NCBI RefSeq assembly: GCF_002944315.1
Contig: NZ_CP024311.1
Span: 906,501-970,500 of the forward strand
Length of the DNA: 64,000 nt
From: Rhizobium sp. NXC24
Lineage (GTDB): Bacteria; Pseudomonadota; Alphaproteobacteria; Rhizobiales; Rhizobiaceae
Reading direction: 5' to 3'
Part shown: in pieces, positions 39,687 through 49,252 of the stretch
Position numbering within the stretch: position 1 is the first letter of the stretch
How the letters are laid out: the number at the start of each line of letters is the position of its first letter
Notes under the pieces: model-generated
Told to the model about the DNA's origin: nothing
Seen by the model: the letters and a program-made list of their open reading frames with translations, nothing else
Database searches by the model: none
Program-made: the position numbers and the translations under genes

Positions 39687-40646
39687 ATGACGGTGATCGA
39701 CAATCACGAAGTACTCGCGAAGAAAGGCGAAACCGGCCTGTCTGAAGCGAGTGCGCGCGATTATTTCGAGCTTTTGAAGCCGCGGGTCATGTCGCTAGTC
39801 GTCTTCACCGCTTTTGCCGGCCTGGTGCTGGCGCCGGGCCACATCAACCCCATTCTCGGCTTGATCGCCATTCTCTGCATCGCAGTCGGCGCCGGCGCTT
39901 CCGGCGCGCTGAACATGTGGTACGACGCCGATATCGACGCGGTCATGAGCCGTACGGCACGCCGTCCGATTCCCGCCGGCCGCGTCAAGGCTTCCGAGGC
40001 GCTTGCCTTCGGCTTGGTGCTGTCGGGCTTTTCGGTGACGATCCTTGGCCTCGCCGTCAACTGGCTTTCGGCCGCGATCCTCGCCTTCACCATTTTCTTC
40101 TACGTCGTCATCTATACGATGTGGCTGAAGCGCTCGACGCCGCAGAACATCGTCATTGGCGGCGCTGCCGGCGCTTTCCCGCCGGTCATCGGCTGGGCCT
40201 GTGTCACCGGAAACGTGACGATCGAGAGCATCGTGCTCTTCCTGATCATCTTCCTGTGGACGCCGGCCCATTTCTGGGCGCTGGCGCTGTTCAAGATGCG
40301 TGACTACGAAGCCGTCGGCGTCCCCATGCTGCCGAATGTCGCCGGCGTGCCGGCCACCAAGAATCAGATCGTCGCCTATGCGGTGCTGACGGCCATCATC
40401 GGTGTTGTGCCGGCATTCATGGGCTTTGCGAGCTTCGGCTATGGTGCCGTCGCCGCCGCGCTCGGCGCAATCTTCATATACTGTTCCATCGCCGTCCGGC
40501 GCATGCCGGATGGCGATGTTAAGATGATCCCGGCGAAGAAACTTTTCGCCTTCTCGATCTTCTATCTCTTCGCAATCTTTTCCGCACTGCTGATCGACCG
40601 GCTCGTGATAGTGCTGATATCAGGCGGTGCGGGAGGCTGGCTGTGA
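39687..40646 (+). CDS. ctaB: protoheme IX farnesyltransferase
   Basis: A 319-residue UbiA-superfamily membrane prenyltransferase that turns heme b into heme o, the precursor of the heme a used by CtaD. The first Asp-rich motif is [20 protein letters not shown] and the second lies near [14 protein letters not shown]. Multiple membrane helices fill the rest. The ATG at 39687 is preferred; the frame begins with a TTG at 39675. It fits the operon for oxidase assembly. Confidence 0.95.
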   Translation: MTVIDNHEVLAKKGETGLSEASARDYFELLKPRVMSLVVFTAFAGLVLAPGHINPILGLIAILCIAVGAGASGALNMWYDADIDAVMSRTARRPIPAGRVKASEALAFGLVLSGFSVTILGLAVNWLSAAILAFTIFFYVVIYTMWLKRSTPQNIVIGGAAGAFPPVIGWACVTGNVTIESIVLFLIIFLWTPAHFWALALFKMRDYEAVGVPMLPNVAGVPATKNQIVAYAVLTAIIGVVPAFMGFASFGYGAVAAALGAIFIYCSIAVRRMPDGDVKMIPAKKLFAFSIFYLFAIFSALLIDRLVIVLISGGAGGWL

Positions 40647-40783
40647 TCGAACTCGTCAAGCTCACGGAAGCCCAAAAGAAATCACGGCGAGGGCGCAACA
40701 TCGCGCTCGGTTTGGTGCTCGCCGGCCTGGTGATCCTGTTCTACGCGATCACCATCATCAAGGTCGGCACCGGACACGTTTGA
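40643..40783 (+). CDS. CoxF-like small membrane protein
   Basis: A 46-codon gene starting with GTG at 40643, overlapping the ctaB stop by 4 bp and ending 9 bp before ctaG. The product has a basic N-terminal half ([12 protein letters not shown]) and a single membrane helix (about residues 20-40), ending IKVGTGHV. Short proteins at this place between ctaB and ctaG in alphaproteobacterial oxidase operons are usually annotated as CoxF or hypothetical. It probably assists oxidase assembly; this is inferred from position. Confidence 0.8.
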   Translation: MIELVKLTEAQKKSRRGRNIALGLVLAGLVILFYAITIIKVGTGHV

Positions 40784-40792
40784 GGAGGCGTG

Positions 40793-41404
40793 ATGGAGGA
40801 GGGGACAACAAACAAGGCAAGAAACGCCGGCCGCAATAACGGCCTGGTGGTTGCCATGTGCCTGAGCTTCGTGGTCGGCATGAGCGCCATGTGCGCCGCC
40901 GCCGTGCCGCTCTACCGCATCTTCTGCGAGGTAACCGGCTTCAACGGCACGACGCAGCGCGTCGATCAGGCCTCCAGCATCATTCTTGACAAGCCGATCA
41001 AGGTCTCCTTCGACGCCAATGTTGCCCCGGGGATACCCTGGGACTTCAAGCCGATGCAGAAGGAAGTCTCCCCAAAGATCGGCAAAACGGTCGAGATCAA
41101 GTTCCTGGTCGAGAACAAGTCCGACCAGCCGACGCGTGGACAGGCTATTTTCAACGTCTCGCCGGTGGAAGCGGGCGCCTATTTCAACAAGGTGCAATGC
41201 TTCTGCTTTAACGAGACCGATCTGGCACCGGGGGAAAAGCGCGAGATGCCGGTGGTTTTCTACGTCGATCCTGAGATCACCAAGGCGGAAGAAACCAAGA
41301 CGATCACGGCGCTGACACTATCCTACACCTTCTATCCGCGCGACGGCGCGAAACCTGTGGCTTCCAACGAGGGCGCAGCGAAGGTGGTGGAAAAGAAACT
41401 TTGA
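40793..41404 (+). CDS. ctaG: cytochrome c oxidase assembly protein CtaG (Cox11 type)
   Basis: A 203-residue copper chaperone that delivers CuB to subunit I. It has one N-terminal membrane helix ([23 protein letters not shown]) and a periplasmic Ig-like domain with the copper-binding CFCF motif in [14 protein letters not shown]. The ATG at 40793 follows GAGGAGG; a GTG at 40790 is a less well spaced alternative. Confidence 0.95.
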   Translation: MEEGTTNKARNAGRNNGLVVAMCLSFVVGMSAMCAAAVPLYRIFCEVTGFNGTTQRVDQASSIILDKPIKVSFDANVAPGIPWDFKPMQKEVSPKIGKTVEIKFLVENKSDQPTRGQAIFNVSPVEAGAYFNKVQCFCFNETDLAPGEKREMPVVFYVDPEITKAEETKTITALTLSYTFYPRDGAKPVASNEGAAKVVEKKL

Positions 41405-41465
41405 TGGAGAGTGCTTTCGGCTCAGCCGGAGGCGATATGGGAAAAGTCATTCGGGGATTGCTGAC

Positions 41466-42344
41466 ATGGCAGAGGCGCATACCAAGAAACACGATTACCA
41501 CATTATCGATCCCAGCCCGTGGCCGATCATCGCGGCCTTCGGGGCCTTTGTCATTACCTTTGGCGGCGTCTGCTTCATGCGCTACCTGAACGGCGGCGCG
41601 GTGCATCTGTTCGGGATCAACTTCGCACAGCCCTGGCTGTTCTTCATCGGCCTGGCCGTGATCCTCTACGTCATGTACGGCTGGTGGTCGGATACGGTGA
41701 AGGAAGCGCATGAGGGCGCGCATACCCGCGTCGTCTCGCTGCATCTGCGCTATGGCATGATCATGTTCATTGCCTCCGAGGTGATGTTCTTCGTCGCTTG
41801 GTTCTGGGCCTATTTTGACGTCAGCCTCTTCCCGAACGAAGCCATACAGGCTTCGCGGACGGCCTTCCTCGGCGGCCAGTTCCCGCCCAAGGGCATCGAA
41901 GTCCTCAATCCTTGGCATTTGCCGATCTACAACACCATCATCCTGCTGCTCTCGGGCACGACGGTTACCTGGGCGCACCACGCGCTGCTGCACAATGACC
42001 GCAAGGGCCTGATCCAGGGCTTGGTTTTGACCGTGCTGCTCGGTGCGCTGTTCTCCTGCGTGCAGGCCTATGAATATGCGCATGCGCCCTTCGAGTTCAA
42101 AAACTCGATCTATGGCGCTACCTTCTTCATGGCGACCGGTTTCCATGGTTTCCACGTGCTGATCGGCACGATCTTCCTGCTGGTCTGCCTCATCCGCTCG
42201 ATCGGCGGCGATTTCACGCCAAAGCAGCATTTCGGCTTCGAAGCGGCCGCCTGGTATTGGCACTTCGTCGACGTCGTCTGGCTGTTCCTGTTCTTCTGCA
42301 TCTATATCTGGGGAAGCTGGGGCGCGCCGGTCGCGGCTGGCTAA
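41466..42344 (+). CDS. ctaE: cytochrome c oxidase subunit III
   Basis: A 292-residue membrane subunit with seven helices that stabilises the oxidase. Landmarks are PWPIIAAFGAFVITFGG, HTRVVSLHLRYGMIMFIASE, FFMATGFHGFHVLIGTIFL and YWHFVDVVWLFLFFCIYIWG. It is the last gene of the main oxidase cluster, 61 bp after ctaG, and is followed by a strong terminator. Confidence 0.96.
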   Translation: MAEAHTKKHDYHIIDPSPWPIIAAFGAFVITFGGVCFMRYLNGGAVHLFGINFAQPWLFFIGLAVILYVMYGWWSDTVKEAHEGAHTRVVSLHLRYGMIMFIASEVMFFVAWFWAYFDVSLFPNEAIQASRTAFLGGQFPPKGIEVLNPWHLPIYNTIILLLSGTTVTWAHHALLHNDRKGLIQGLVLTVLLGALFSCVQAYEYAHAPFEFKNSIYGATFFMATGFHGFHVLIGTIFLLVCLIRSIGGDFTPKQHFGFEAAAWYWHFVDVVWLFLFFCIYIWGSWGAPVAAG

Positions 42345-42366
42345 GCCAAGGCAGAATTGAGATAGA

Positions 42367-42394
42367 AGGCGGGTGCTTCGGCGCCCGCCTTTTT
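42367..42394 (+). terminator. intrinsic terminator of the cytochrome oxidase operon
   Basis: A 10-bp stem AGGCGGGTGC / GCGCCCGCCT (one G-T wobble) is closed by a TTCG tetraloop and followed by a T-run. It lies 22 bp after the ctaE stop and before the convergent CPT-like gene. Confidence 0.9.
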
Positions 42395-42408
42395 CATTGC
42401 GGGGCCTC

Positions 42409-43059
42409 TCAGGCGCCGACGGCAAGCCGCTCGAAGGCTGTTGGGCGCGGAACCCCTCGATCCAACAATTGCCGCATCTGTTCGGCGCAGGCCTGTGGAC
42501 TTTGCACGGATGTATCCACTTCCAGATCGTAGATGCCCGGTTGATGCACTTGCGCCTGCCACGCAAGGATCGGCGCGGGAACCGGGGCATCGGCAGAGAC
42601 GCTGACGTAGTCATTGCGCCTTTCAGGGCCTTCCGCCAAACGTCGCTGCATGATGGTCTCGATCGGACAGTGCACCCCGACGAAAAGGACGGGTAGGCCG
42701 GCAAGTTGGCGGGCGCAATCCGAAAGGATTCCGAGCGGCTTTGAATAGGCGTCATGATGGCCGAATTCGGCAATGACATTGAGCCCAAGGCGGCTATGGG
42801 CGGCAATCGAGGCATAGAGCGCCGAATAGAATATCGGAACCAGCGGTTCCAGGTCAGGCCGTTCGCCGCCCGGCCGTACACCGATCCCCGGCCGGTAACG
42901 CGGTGGCGTGATATGCCGCACATAGGCGTCGACGCCCAGATTCATCCATGGGTCGTCGAAACCTGCCTGGATGGCCTCGACAATGCTCGATTTTCCGGAT
43001 CGCGGCGCGCCGTTCAGAATGATGATCTGGCCGGCCTTCGTGTCTTGCTTATTGTCCAT
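42409..43059 (-). CDS. chloramphenicol phosphotransferase (CPT)-like kinase
   Basis: A 216-residue P-loop kinase. Walker A is ILNGAPRSGKSSIVEAIQ. GVDAYVRHITPPRYRPG and the segment NVIAEFGHHDAYSKPLGIL match the CPT family, whose founding member phosphorylates chloramphenicol in its producer. In non-producers the substrate is not known, so resistance should not be assumed. The gene lies antisense to the surrounding oxidase-assembly genes, between ctaE and DUF983. Confidence 0.82.
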   Translation of the reverse strand: MDNKQDTKAGQIIILNGAPRSGKSSIVEAIQAGFDDPWMNLGVDAYVRHITPPRYRPGIGVRPGGERPDLEPLVPIFYSALYASIAAHSRLGLNVIAEFGHHDAYSKPLGILSDCARQLAGLPVLFVGVHCPIETIMQRRLAEGPERRNDYVSVSADAPVPAPILAWQAQVHQPGIYDLEVDTSVQSPQACAEQMRQLLDRGVPRPTAFERLAVGA

Positions 43060-43242
43060 ACCCTCTTTCTATGGCCGCAATGGTGTTTTTCAAGCGGCCA
43101 GGAAAAGGCGGCCGCGACATCATGATGCGGGATTGGGGCCTTGTTTGGCTGCTGCGCAGACGTCACCATGCTTTTGAATTGGACGGATGGCCGCGTCGCG
43201 GTTACTGATGATGACAGGACGAGACCCGGATGCTCGTCGTGA

Positions 43243-43704
43243 ATGGCAATCGATCGAGATCAAACCTTGAGCCCAGAGCAAGACACAGCCCCAGGTCACG
43301 GGACAGACCCAAATCAAGGGGCAAATGGTGACAGCGCCCTCTTTCCACCCGTCGATCCGTTCCGGGTCGGCATTCAAGGATGCTGTCCGCGTTGCGGTCA
43401 TGGCAAGCTCTTCGACGGTCTGCTCTCGCTGAAGCCGCGTTGCGCAGCTTGTGGGCTCGACTATGCCTTTGCCGATGCGGGCGATGGCCCGGCGGTCTTC
43501 GTCATCCTCATCGTCGGCTTCATCGTCATCGGCTCGGTGCTATGGCTGCAGGTCAACTATGCGCCGCCGATCTGGGTGCATATCCTGCTGTTCGGCCCCT
43601 TGACCATCATCCTGTCGCTTCTGTCGCTACGCTGGTGCAAGGGCATCCTGATCGCGCTGCAATATCGCAACAATGCCAGCGAAGGGCGCATTCATCGTGA
43701 CTGA
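43243..43704 (+). CDS. DUF983 family membrane protein
   Basis: A 153-residue protein. After a hydrophilic N-terminal 45 residues come two zinc-ribbon-like CxxC pairs (GCCPRCGHGKLF and PRCAACGLDY), then two membrane helices (about 85-108 and 112-132). DUF983 genes are commonly found beside oxidase genes, as here between ctaE and SURF1. The function is unknown; a role in oxidase biogenesis is inferred from context. It overlaps the SURF1 gene by 8 bp. Confidence 0.88.
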   Translation: MAIDRDQTLSPEQDTAPGHGTDPNQGANGDSALFPPVDPFRVGIQGCCPRCGHGKLFDGLLSLKPRCAACGLDYAFADAGDGPAVFVILIVGFIVIGSVLWLQVNYAPPIWVHILLFGPLTIILSLLSLRWCKGILIALQYRNNASEGRIHRD

Positions 43705-44458
43705 GGCCGCCATGCCCGCTCGCCGCGCCAACCCTTTCTGGCAGTTTGGCAAGGTGCTGATCCTGCTCGTGGCGCTTGGCATCCTGCTGGCTCTCGGCAC
43801 CTGGCAGGTCGAGCGGCTGCACTGGAAGGAAGGCCTGCTCGCCGACATTGCCGAGCGCCAGGCCGCGGCCCCTGTGCCGCTATCGACGATCGAGGCCATG
43901 GCCGCATCCGGCGGCGATATCGAATATCGCGTCGTCACAGCGACCGGCCGTTACCTCAACAACAAGGAACGGCATTTCTTCGCAACCTTCGGCGGCGCTT
44001 CCGGCTTTGATATTTATACGCCGCTGCAGCTTGCGGACGGGCGCTACCTCTTCGTCAACAGAGGTTTCGTGCCCTACGACGCCAAGGAGCCGGAAATGCG
44101 CATGCAGGGGCAGTTGACGGACGAACAGACCGTCACCGGCCTCGCCCGCGCCAAGCTCGCCGGCCAGCCCTCGGGCATGCCGGACAATGATCTGGCGAAG
44201 AACATATTCTATTGGAAAGACCTGGATGCCATGGCCGATAGCGATGGGCTTCCGCGGGATAAAGTACTGCCCTTCTTCGTCGATGCCGACAAGACCCCCA
44301 ATCCTCAGGGCCTGCCGATCGGCGGCGTCACCATCGTCGATTTGCCGAACAATCACCTGCAATATGCCGTGACCTGGTATGGCCTGGCGGCGGCGCTGGT
44401 CGCCATCGTCGCCATCTCCTGGTGGCGCAAACGCCATCCGGGCACCCCCACGCAATAG
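43697..44458 (+). CDS. SURF1 family cytochrome oxidase assembly protein
   Basis: A 253-residue membrane protein with one helix at each end (about 18-35 and 225-243) and a periplasmic domain between. Landmarks are LLALGTWQVERLHWKEGLL, DGRYLFVNRGFVPYDAKEP and NNHLQYAVTWYGLAAALVAI. SURF1 helps insert heme a into subunit I. The GTG at 43697 overlaps the DUF983 gene; an ATG at 43712 is the alternative start. Confidence 0.93.
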   Translation: MTEAAMPARRANPFWQFGKVLILLVALGILLALGTWQVERLHWKEGLLADIAERQAAAPVPLSTIEAMAASGGDIEYRVVTATGRYLNNKERHFFATFGGASGFDIYTPLQLADGRYLFVNRGFVPYDAKEPEMRMQGQLTDEQTVTGLARAKLAGQPSGMPDNDLAKNIFYWKDLDAMADSDGLPRDKVLPFFVDADKTPNPQGLPIGGVTIVDLPNNHLQYAVTWYGLAAALVAIVAISWWRKRHPGTPTQ

Positions 44459-44501
44459 TTTCGCGCAATAGAATAGCTTCATTTCGATGGAATATTCGGC
44501 T

Positions 44502-44550
44502 AGAGCATGATCCCAAAAAGTGCGCAGTGGTTTTTGGATAAGATCATGCG
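44502..44550. repeat. dispersed rhizobial palindromic repeat (GCATGATCCC type)
   Basis: The element runs from GAGCATGATCCCAAAAAG to TTTTTGGATAAGATCATGC. The arms are inverted: GCATGATCC...CAAAAA pairs with TTTTTGG...GATCATGC. I recognise it as a short repeat found many times in Rhizobiales intergenic regions. It lies between SURF1 and ispH. Confidence 0.7.
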
Positions 44551-44619
44551 GACTACATGAGTAAGCGGCAAGGCGAACCTATCTATAGCCTTGCCATCGT
44601 CCCGGATTTCGGAAGAGAC

Positions 44620-45627
44620 ATGAATATAGCGGTTTCCAAACCTGACCTGACCATCCGGCTCTGCGGTCCGCGTGGCTTCTGTGCCGGTGTCGATCGTGCC
44701 ATCCAGATCGTCGTGCTGGCGCTGAAGGCCTATGGCGCGCCGGTCTATGTCCGTCATGAGATCGTGCATAATCGCTATGTCGTCGAAGGGCTGGAGGCCA
44801 AGGGCGCCGTCTTCGTGGAGGAGCTGGACGAAATCCCCACCGAGCATCGCGCCCAGCCCGTCGTCTTTTCCGCCCATGGCGTTCCGAAGTCCGTGCCGGC
44901 GGATGCGGACGCGCGCAATCTCTTTTATCTCGATGCCACTTGCCCGCTGGTGTCGAAGGTGCACAAGCAGGCCATGCGGCATAACCGCCTCGGCCGCCAT
45001 GTCATCCTCATCGGTCATGCCGGCCACCCGGAAGTGATCGGCACCATGGGCCAGCTTCCCGAGGGTTCCGTGTCGCTGATCGAGACGGTGGAGGATGCCG
45101 ACGCCTATCAGCCTGCCGACCCCGACAATCTCGGTTTCGTCACGCAGACGACGCTCTCGGTCGACGACACCGCCGGCGTCATCGCACGGCTGCAGCAGCG
45201 TTTTCCGAATCTCACCGCGCCGGCCGCCGATTCGATCTGCTATGCTACGACCAACCGCCAGGAAGTGGTGAAGGAAGCCGCTCCAGGCTGCGATCTCTTC
45301 ATCGTCGTCGGTGCACCGAATTCGTCCAATTCCAAGCGTCTCGTGGAAGTCGCGCTCCGGGCAGGGGCTAAGAAATCCGTGCTTGTCCAGCGCGCCTCCG
45401 AAATCGATTGGGACGATATCGGCGATATCAAAACCGTCGGCCTCTCCGCCGGCGCATCGGCACCAGAGGTCATCGTCAACGAGATTATCGAGGCGTTTCG
45501 CACCCGCTTTAATGCCGTGGTGGAGCTTGCCGAAACGGTCAAGGAGACCGAGAATTTCCTCGTCAATCGCGAGCTGCGCAATATCGAACTGACGGTGGCC
45601 GACATGGCCTTTGTCAATGGGGACTGA
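44620..45627 (+). CDS. ispH: 4-hydroxy-3-methylbut-2-enyl diphosphate reductase
   Basis: A 335-residue [4Fe-4S] enzyme, the last step of the MEP pathway, producing IPP and DMAPP. The three cluster cysteines are in [29 protein letters not shown] and [14 protein letters not shown], and the substrate region includes [17 protein letters not shown]. The ATG at 44620 is chosen because GGAAGAG precedes it; the frame is open to 44557. dxs of the same pathway lies at 12-14 kb. Confidence 0.96.
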   Translation: MNIAVSKPDLTIRLCGPRGFCAGVDRAIQIVVLALKAYGAPVYVRHEIVHNRYVVEGLEAKGAVFVEELDEIPTEHRAQPVVFSAHGVPKSVPADADARNLFYLDATCPLVSKVHKQAMRHNRLGRHVILIGHAGHPEVIGTMGQLPEGSVSLIETVEDADAYQPADPDNLGFVTQTTLSVDDTAGVIARLQQRFPNLTAPAADSICYATTNRQEVVKEAAPGCDLFIVVGAPNSSNSKRLVEVALRAGAKKSVLVQRASEIDWDDIGDIKTVGLSAGASAPEVIVNEIIEAFRTRFNAVVELAETVKETENFLVNRELRNIELTVADMAFVNGD

Positions 45628-45635
45628 AGAACGGC

Positions 45636-45703
45636 CACCTCGTCCTTCGAGGACCTGCCGCTTGCGCTGACGCTGCATCGGCAAGGCATTTTAGGATGAG
45701 GTG
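45636..45703. repeat. palindromic intergenic repeat, copy F
   Basis: Terminal arms CACCTCGTCCT and AGGATGAGGTG are inverted with one mismatch, enclosing a second hairpin-like centre (CGAGGACCTGCC...GGCAAGGC). It is a RIME-like mosaic element just after ispH, where it could also serve as a transcript end. Confidence 0.6.
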
Positions 45704-45733
45704 AAGAGAGTTTCGCCGCCAGACGCCGAATCA

Positions 45734-45784
45734 GCCCTCATGGTGAGGAGGTCCGCAGGGGAGTCTCGAACCACGAGGGCGGGC
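45734..45784. repeat. RIME-like palindromic repeat, copy E
   Basis: The segment runs from GCCCTCATGGTGAGGAGG to GTCTCGAACCACGAGGGC. It matches copy D (5331-5380) over most of its length and lies in the 193-bp gap between ispH and thrB. Confidence 0.65.
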
Positions 45785-45820
45785 GGCTAGGTGGCTAGCA
45801 TGTATCAAAGGGAATAATTC

Positions 45821-46786
45821 GTGGCCGTTTATACCGATATTACTGAAGACGATCTGAAGTGGTTTCTGACGGAATATGATGTCGGCACGTTGCTCTCCTA
45901 CAAGGGCATTGCCGAGGGCGTCGAAAACTCCAACTTCCTGCTGCATACGTCGCGCGAGCCGCTGATCCTGACGCTCTATGAGAAGCGCGTGGAGAAGAGC
46001 GACCTGCCGTTTTTCCTCGGTTTGATGCAGCATCTGGCAAGCCGCGGCCTGTCTTGCCCGTTGCCCTTGCCGCGCAAGGATGGCGCGTTGCTCGGCCATC
46101 TCTCGGGCCGCCCGGCCGCGCTGATCTCCTTTCTCGAAGGAATGTGGCTGCGCAAGCCCGAGGCAAAACATTGCCGCGAAGTCGGTAAGGCGTTGGCTGC
46201 GATGCATGTCGCCGGCGAAGGCTTCGCCATCAAGCGGCCGAATGCACTGTCGCTCGAAGGCTGGCAGGGGCTCTGGGAAAAATCCGAAGCCCGCGCCGAT
46301 GAGGTCGAACCCGGCCTGCAAGACGAAATCCGCGGCGAACTCGATTTCCTGGCGGCGCATTGGCCGAAGGACCTGCCGGATGGCGTCATCCATGCGGATC
46401 TGTTTCCCGACAACGTCTTCTTCCTCGGCGACGAGCTTTCCGGCCTGATCGACTTCTATTTCGCCTGTAACGACCTGCTCGCCTACGACGTCTCGATCTG
46501 CCTCAACGCATGGTGCTTCGAGAAGAACGGCGCTTACAATATCACCAAGGGCATGGCGCTTTTGGAAGGCTACCAGAGCGTCCGGCCGCTGGATGATGCC
46601 GAAATCGCCGCCCTGCCGACGCTGTCGCGTGGCTCGGCGCTGCGCTTCTTCCTGACCCGCCTCTATGATTGGCTGACGACGCCGGCCGGCGCCTTGGTCA
46701 CCAAGAAGGACCCGATCGAATATCTGCGCAAGCTGCGCTTCCATCGCCAGATCGCCTCCAGCGCCGAATATGGGCTGAAGGCATGA
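45821..46786 (+). CDS. thrB: homoserine kinase
   Basis: A 321-residue ThrB of the APH/choline-kinase-fold type found in alphaproteobacteria, which phosphorylates homoserine for threonine synthesis. Kinase landmarks are [13 protein letters not shown], the catalytic loop [14 protein letters not shown] and [18 protein letters not shown]. It starts with GTG at 45821, preceded by AAAGGGA. thrC, the next enzyme, is at the right edge of the window. It overlaps rnhA by 4 bp. Confidence 0.95.
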   Translation: MAVYTDITEDDLKWFLTEYDVGTLLSYKGIAEGVENSNFLLHTSREPLILTLYEKRVEKSDLPFFLGLMQHLASRGLSCPLPLPRKDGALLGHLSGRPAALISFLEGMWLRKPEAKHCREVGKALAAMHVAGEGFAIKRPNALSLEGWQGLWEKSEARADEVEPGLQDEIRGELDFLAAHWPKDLPDGVIHADLFPDNVFFLGDELSGLIDFYFACNDLLAYDVSICLNAWCFEKNGAYNITKGMALLEGYQSVRPLDDAEIAALPTLSRGSALRFFLTRLYDWLTTPAGALVTKKDPIEYLRKLRFHRQIASSAEYGLKA

Positions 46787-47223
46787 AACATGTCGATATC
46801 TTCACCGACGGCGCTTGCTCCGGCAATCCCGGTCCAGGCGGCTGGGGCGCGGTGCTGCGTTATGGCGATGTCGAAAAGGAGCTTTTCGGCGGCGAACAGG
46901 AGACGACCAACAACCGCATGGAGCTGATGGCGGCGATCTCCGCGCTTGGCGCGCTGAAAACGCCATGCGAGGTCGATCTCTACACGGACAGCGTCTATGT
47001 CAAAGACGGCATCTCCAAATGGATTTTCGGCTGGAAGAAAAACGGCTGGAAAACCGCCGACAAGAAGCCGGTGAAAAACGCCGAACTCTGGCAAGCGCTG
47101 GAGGAAGCCCGCAACCGGCATCAGGTGACATTGCATTGGGTCAAAGGCCATGCCGGGCATCCGGAAAACGAGCGCGCCGACGAACTGGCGCGCAAGGGCA
47201 TGGAGCCGTTTAAGAAGAAGTAG
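46783..47223 (+). CDS. rnhA: ribonuclease HI
   Basis: A 146-residue RNase H that degrades RNA in RNA-DNA hybrids. The catalytic acids are in [25 protein letters not shown] and YTDSVYV, and the last Asp is in [14 protein letters not shown]. Start ATG at 46783 gives [11 protein letters not shown] and overlaps the thrB stop (ATGA). Confidence 0.96.
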   Translation: MKHVDIFTDGACSGNPGPGGWGAVLRYGDVEKELFGGEQETTNNRMELMAAISALGALKTPCEVDLYTDSVYVKDGISKWIFGWKKNGWKTADKKPVKNAELWQALEEARNRHQVTLHWVKGHAGHPENERADELARKGMEPFKKK

Positions 47224-47343
47224 GGTGGGCGGTGAGCCAATGCTTGGATGGTGGCTTTGCGGCATTAGCAGACTTTGGCTTGGCTTTCATGGACGACCGT
47301 TTTGGTGCCGGAAGCGGCATTTTCAGCTTTCGGGCTCGGTAGC

Positions 47344-47363
47344 GGGCGAAGCTGACTTCGCCC
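47344..47363. terminator. hairpin in the convergent gap rnhA / OLD gene
   Basis: An 8-bp perfect stem GGGCGAAG / CTTCGCCC with loop CTGA lies between the convergent stop codons. It has no long T-run on either strand, so it is only a weak terminator candidate. Confidence 0.35.
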
Positions 47364-47401
47364 CTTACTTCCTGGTAGCGCCTCGGCGTCGTTCCAGAAC
47401 A

Positions 47402-49252
47402 TTATTCGGCGATGGCATCGATGATCGACCGTATTTCGCGGCTCTTGCTGGAAGTATCGTCTGCCAGAAATAACAGAAGACCATTTTGGCAGAATTCGAT
47501 CACATGACTAAGATCTTTCCCAATATCAAGGTACGTTTCGAGGTCGCCTTCGCGAAGGACGAACATGCCGTCTGAAGCCGAGGTGTCTATATGACCTCCC
47601 CAATCTAAGTGTGACTGTTTGAATGCGGCGATTTGTTCAGCCGTTCGGAGGAGAACACCATTGTCGGCGGGATAATGCAAATTCACGACGTAATCGAAAT
47701 CCGCGATTGCGTAAACGCGGAGGCCGAAGCTTGAAAACAGACTGTTCCACTTCGGCAGTTCTCTCTTTCCGCCGACATGGAGAACCGCAATTTCTTGTTC
47801 GAGCAGACGGTGGCGCTCCTGGAGCAGCGCCCTGAAGAAATAGCGGTCGGTGTCGCCCTCCACCAGAACCACTTTTTTCGAGAAAAAGGCATAAGTGGAC
47901 CGGGAGTTGTCGAGAATGCGTATGAGGCTTTTTTCATCTGCGGAAAGTGTTGGCGAGAAGATTGACGTGTGACCGTTCGCATTAAGCGCAAACCGGCGTA
48001 CAGAACTTATGGTGCTCGAATTGATGAGCGATTCCGAATGGGTAACGAGAATATATTGGCAGTTCTGCGTCCGGTTCAGCTCTCGAAGTACCTGCAGATA
48101 CTCGTGCTGAAATTGATAATGCAAGTGGATTTCAGGTTCATCAATGATGACGACGCCACCCTTCAGCTCACCCCTCCCATACGCCTCGAGCACTAGGTGG
48201 ATAATCGCTTTTTGACCCGCGCTCAGGCTGTTAATGTCGCCGATTGGCTTGTTGCGACGGGTGTCGTAGAATTCAAAGCTGTACTGCCATGTCCGCTGGT
48301 CCAGAAGCTTTATTTGACAGCGCAGATTTACCACGCGCAGTCGCTCATTGACCTTCCTCACAAAGCGAAGATCGTTCGCTTCTTGCTCACACTGCGCAAG
48401 ATCTTTTGCTTCTGAAATGAGGTTGAAATGGCGCTCAGCAACCTGCAGCCGCACGAGCGCGAACACAGGCGGTTCATTGCTGTCGGTGGCATTTAGGCTA
48501 CGATTGAAATCTTGATTCCGTATGTCCTGAATCTGCTGCGACGCCGACGCGCTGCTGAGGGAAATTGAGGGCTGAAACGCGTGGTAGTTGCGATAGCTAC
48601 CGATAAGCGTGAAGCTCTCATAGAGCGGTGGGATCGGCTCACCGCGCGTAAGGGCATTGTGAAGTGAAATGGCTTCTCTGAAAAGGTGATAGTCGGTTAG
48701 ATATGTGAAGCCAAAGTCATGTTCTCCATCCTGTAGCTGAATTGAGAAACTATTCGCGGCACGGTTCAATATCACGTCAATAACGTAGGTGTCGCGCTCT
48801 TCGCCATTAGCGTTAACATTATAATTAGAGTATGATCCCAGCGTTTGGGTAAGCTCAACAAAGTAAGTCCTGATATTAGCAATGTTCTGCCGGTCGATGT
48901 CGTCGAGTCGCACTGCTATACGAATGCGCTGTTCTTCATCTTCGCTATCCCAATTTGCGTCTAGCCGAAAACCGTTGATGTTGGTGTGATTGGCTGGCTG
49001 CAGAACCTGCCGCCTATCATTTGTTGCAAGGGTTGAGCGGCGTCCGAACAGCTCACGATTGAAGCTGAACTGACGATATATGACCCTTCGGAAAAGGAAG
49101 TTGACAACTTCGAGGGCTGTCGATTTTCCGGAGCCATTCTCGCCGATAATAATATTTAGACCATCGTCAAATTCTATTTTATCGGCCTGGCGCACATCTG
49201 CGCGATAGGGAAAGCTGAGGACATTTGATATTTGAAGGTATTCGATTCGCAT
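47402..49252 (-). CDS. OLD-family ATPase with TOPRIM nuclease domain
   Basis: A 616-residue protein of the overcoming-lysogenisation-defect type. The N-terminal ABC/SMC-like ATPase has Walker A GENGSGKST (37-45), signature LSAGQKAI (343-350), Walker B VVIIDEPEIHLH (Asp371-Glu372) and switch His405 in ILVTHSES. A C-terminal TOPRIM domain begins near residue 460 with VVLVEGDTDRYFF (Glu465, Asp467), then the DFD pair (518-520) and a REGDLETYLD segment. P2 OLD and GajA are phage-defence nucleases of this family. No UvrD-like GajB partner is adjacent, so this is a solitary class 1-type gene. It is visibly more AT-rich than its neighbours, which suggests transfer. Confidence 0.87.
   Translation of the reverse strand: MRIEYLQISNVLSFPYRADVRQADKIEFDDGLNIIIGENGSGKSTALEVVNFLFRRVIYRQFSFNRELFGRRSTLATNDRRQVLQPANHTNINGFRLDANWDSEDEEQRIRIAVRLDDIDRQNIANIRTYFVELTQTLGSYSNYNVNANGEERDTYVIDVILNRAANSFSIQLQDGEHDFGFTYLTDYHLFREAISLHNALTRGEPIPPLYESFTLIGSYRNYHAFQPSISLSSASASQQIQDIRNQDFNRSLNATDSNEPPVFALVRLQVAERHFNLISEAKDLAQCEQEANDLRFVRKVNERLRVVNLRCQIKLLDQRTWQYSFEFYDTRRNKPIGDINSLSAGQKAIIHLVLEAYGRGELKGGVVIIDEPEIHLHYQFQHEYLQVLRELNRTQNCQYILVTHSESLINSSTISSVRRFALNANGHTSIFSPTLSADEKSLIRILDNSRSTYAFFSKKVVLVEGDTDRYFFRALLQERHRLLEQEIAVLHVGGKRELPKWNSLFSSFGLRVYAIADFDYVVNLHYPADNGVLLRTAEQIAAFKQSHLDWGGHIDTSASDGMFVLREGDLETYLDIGKDLSHVIEFCQNGLLLFLADDTSSKSREIRSIIDAIAE

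Noticed and set aside
41304..42923. 539-codon minus-strand frame across ctaE and the CPT-like gene
   Set aside because: It overlaps two recognised genes in another frame and shows only low-complexity composition.
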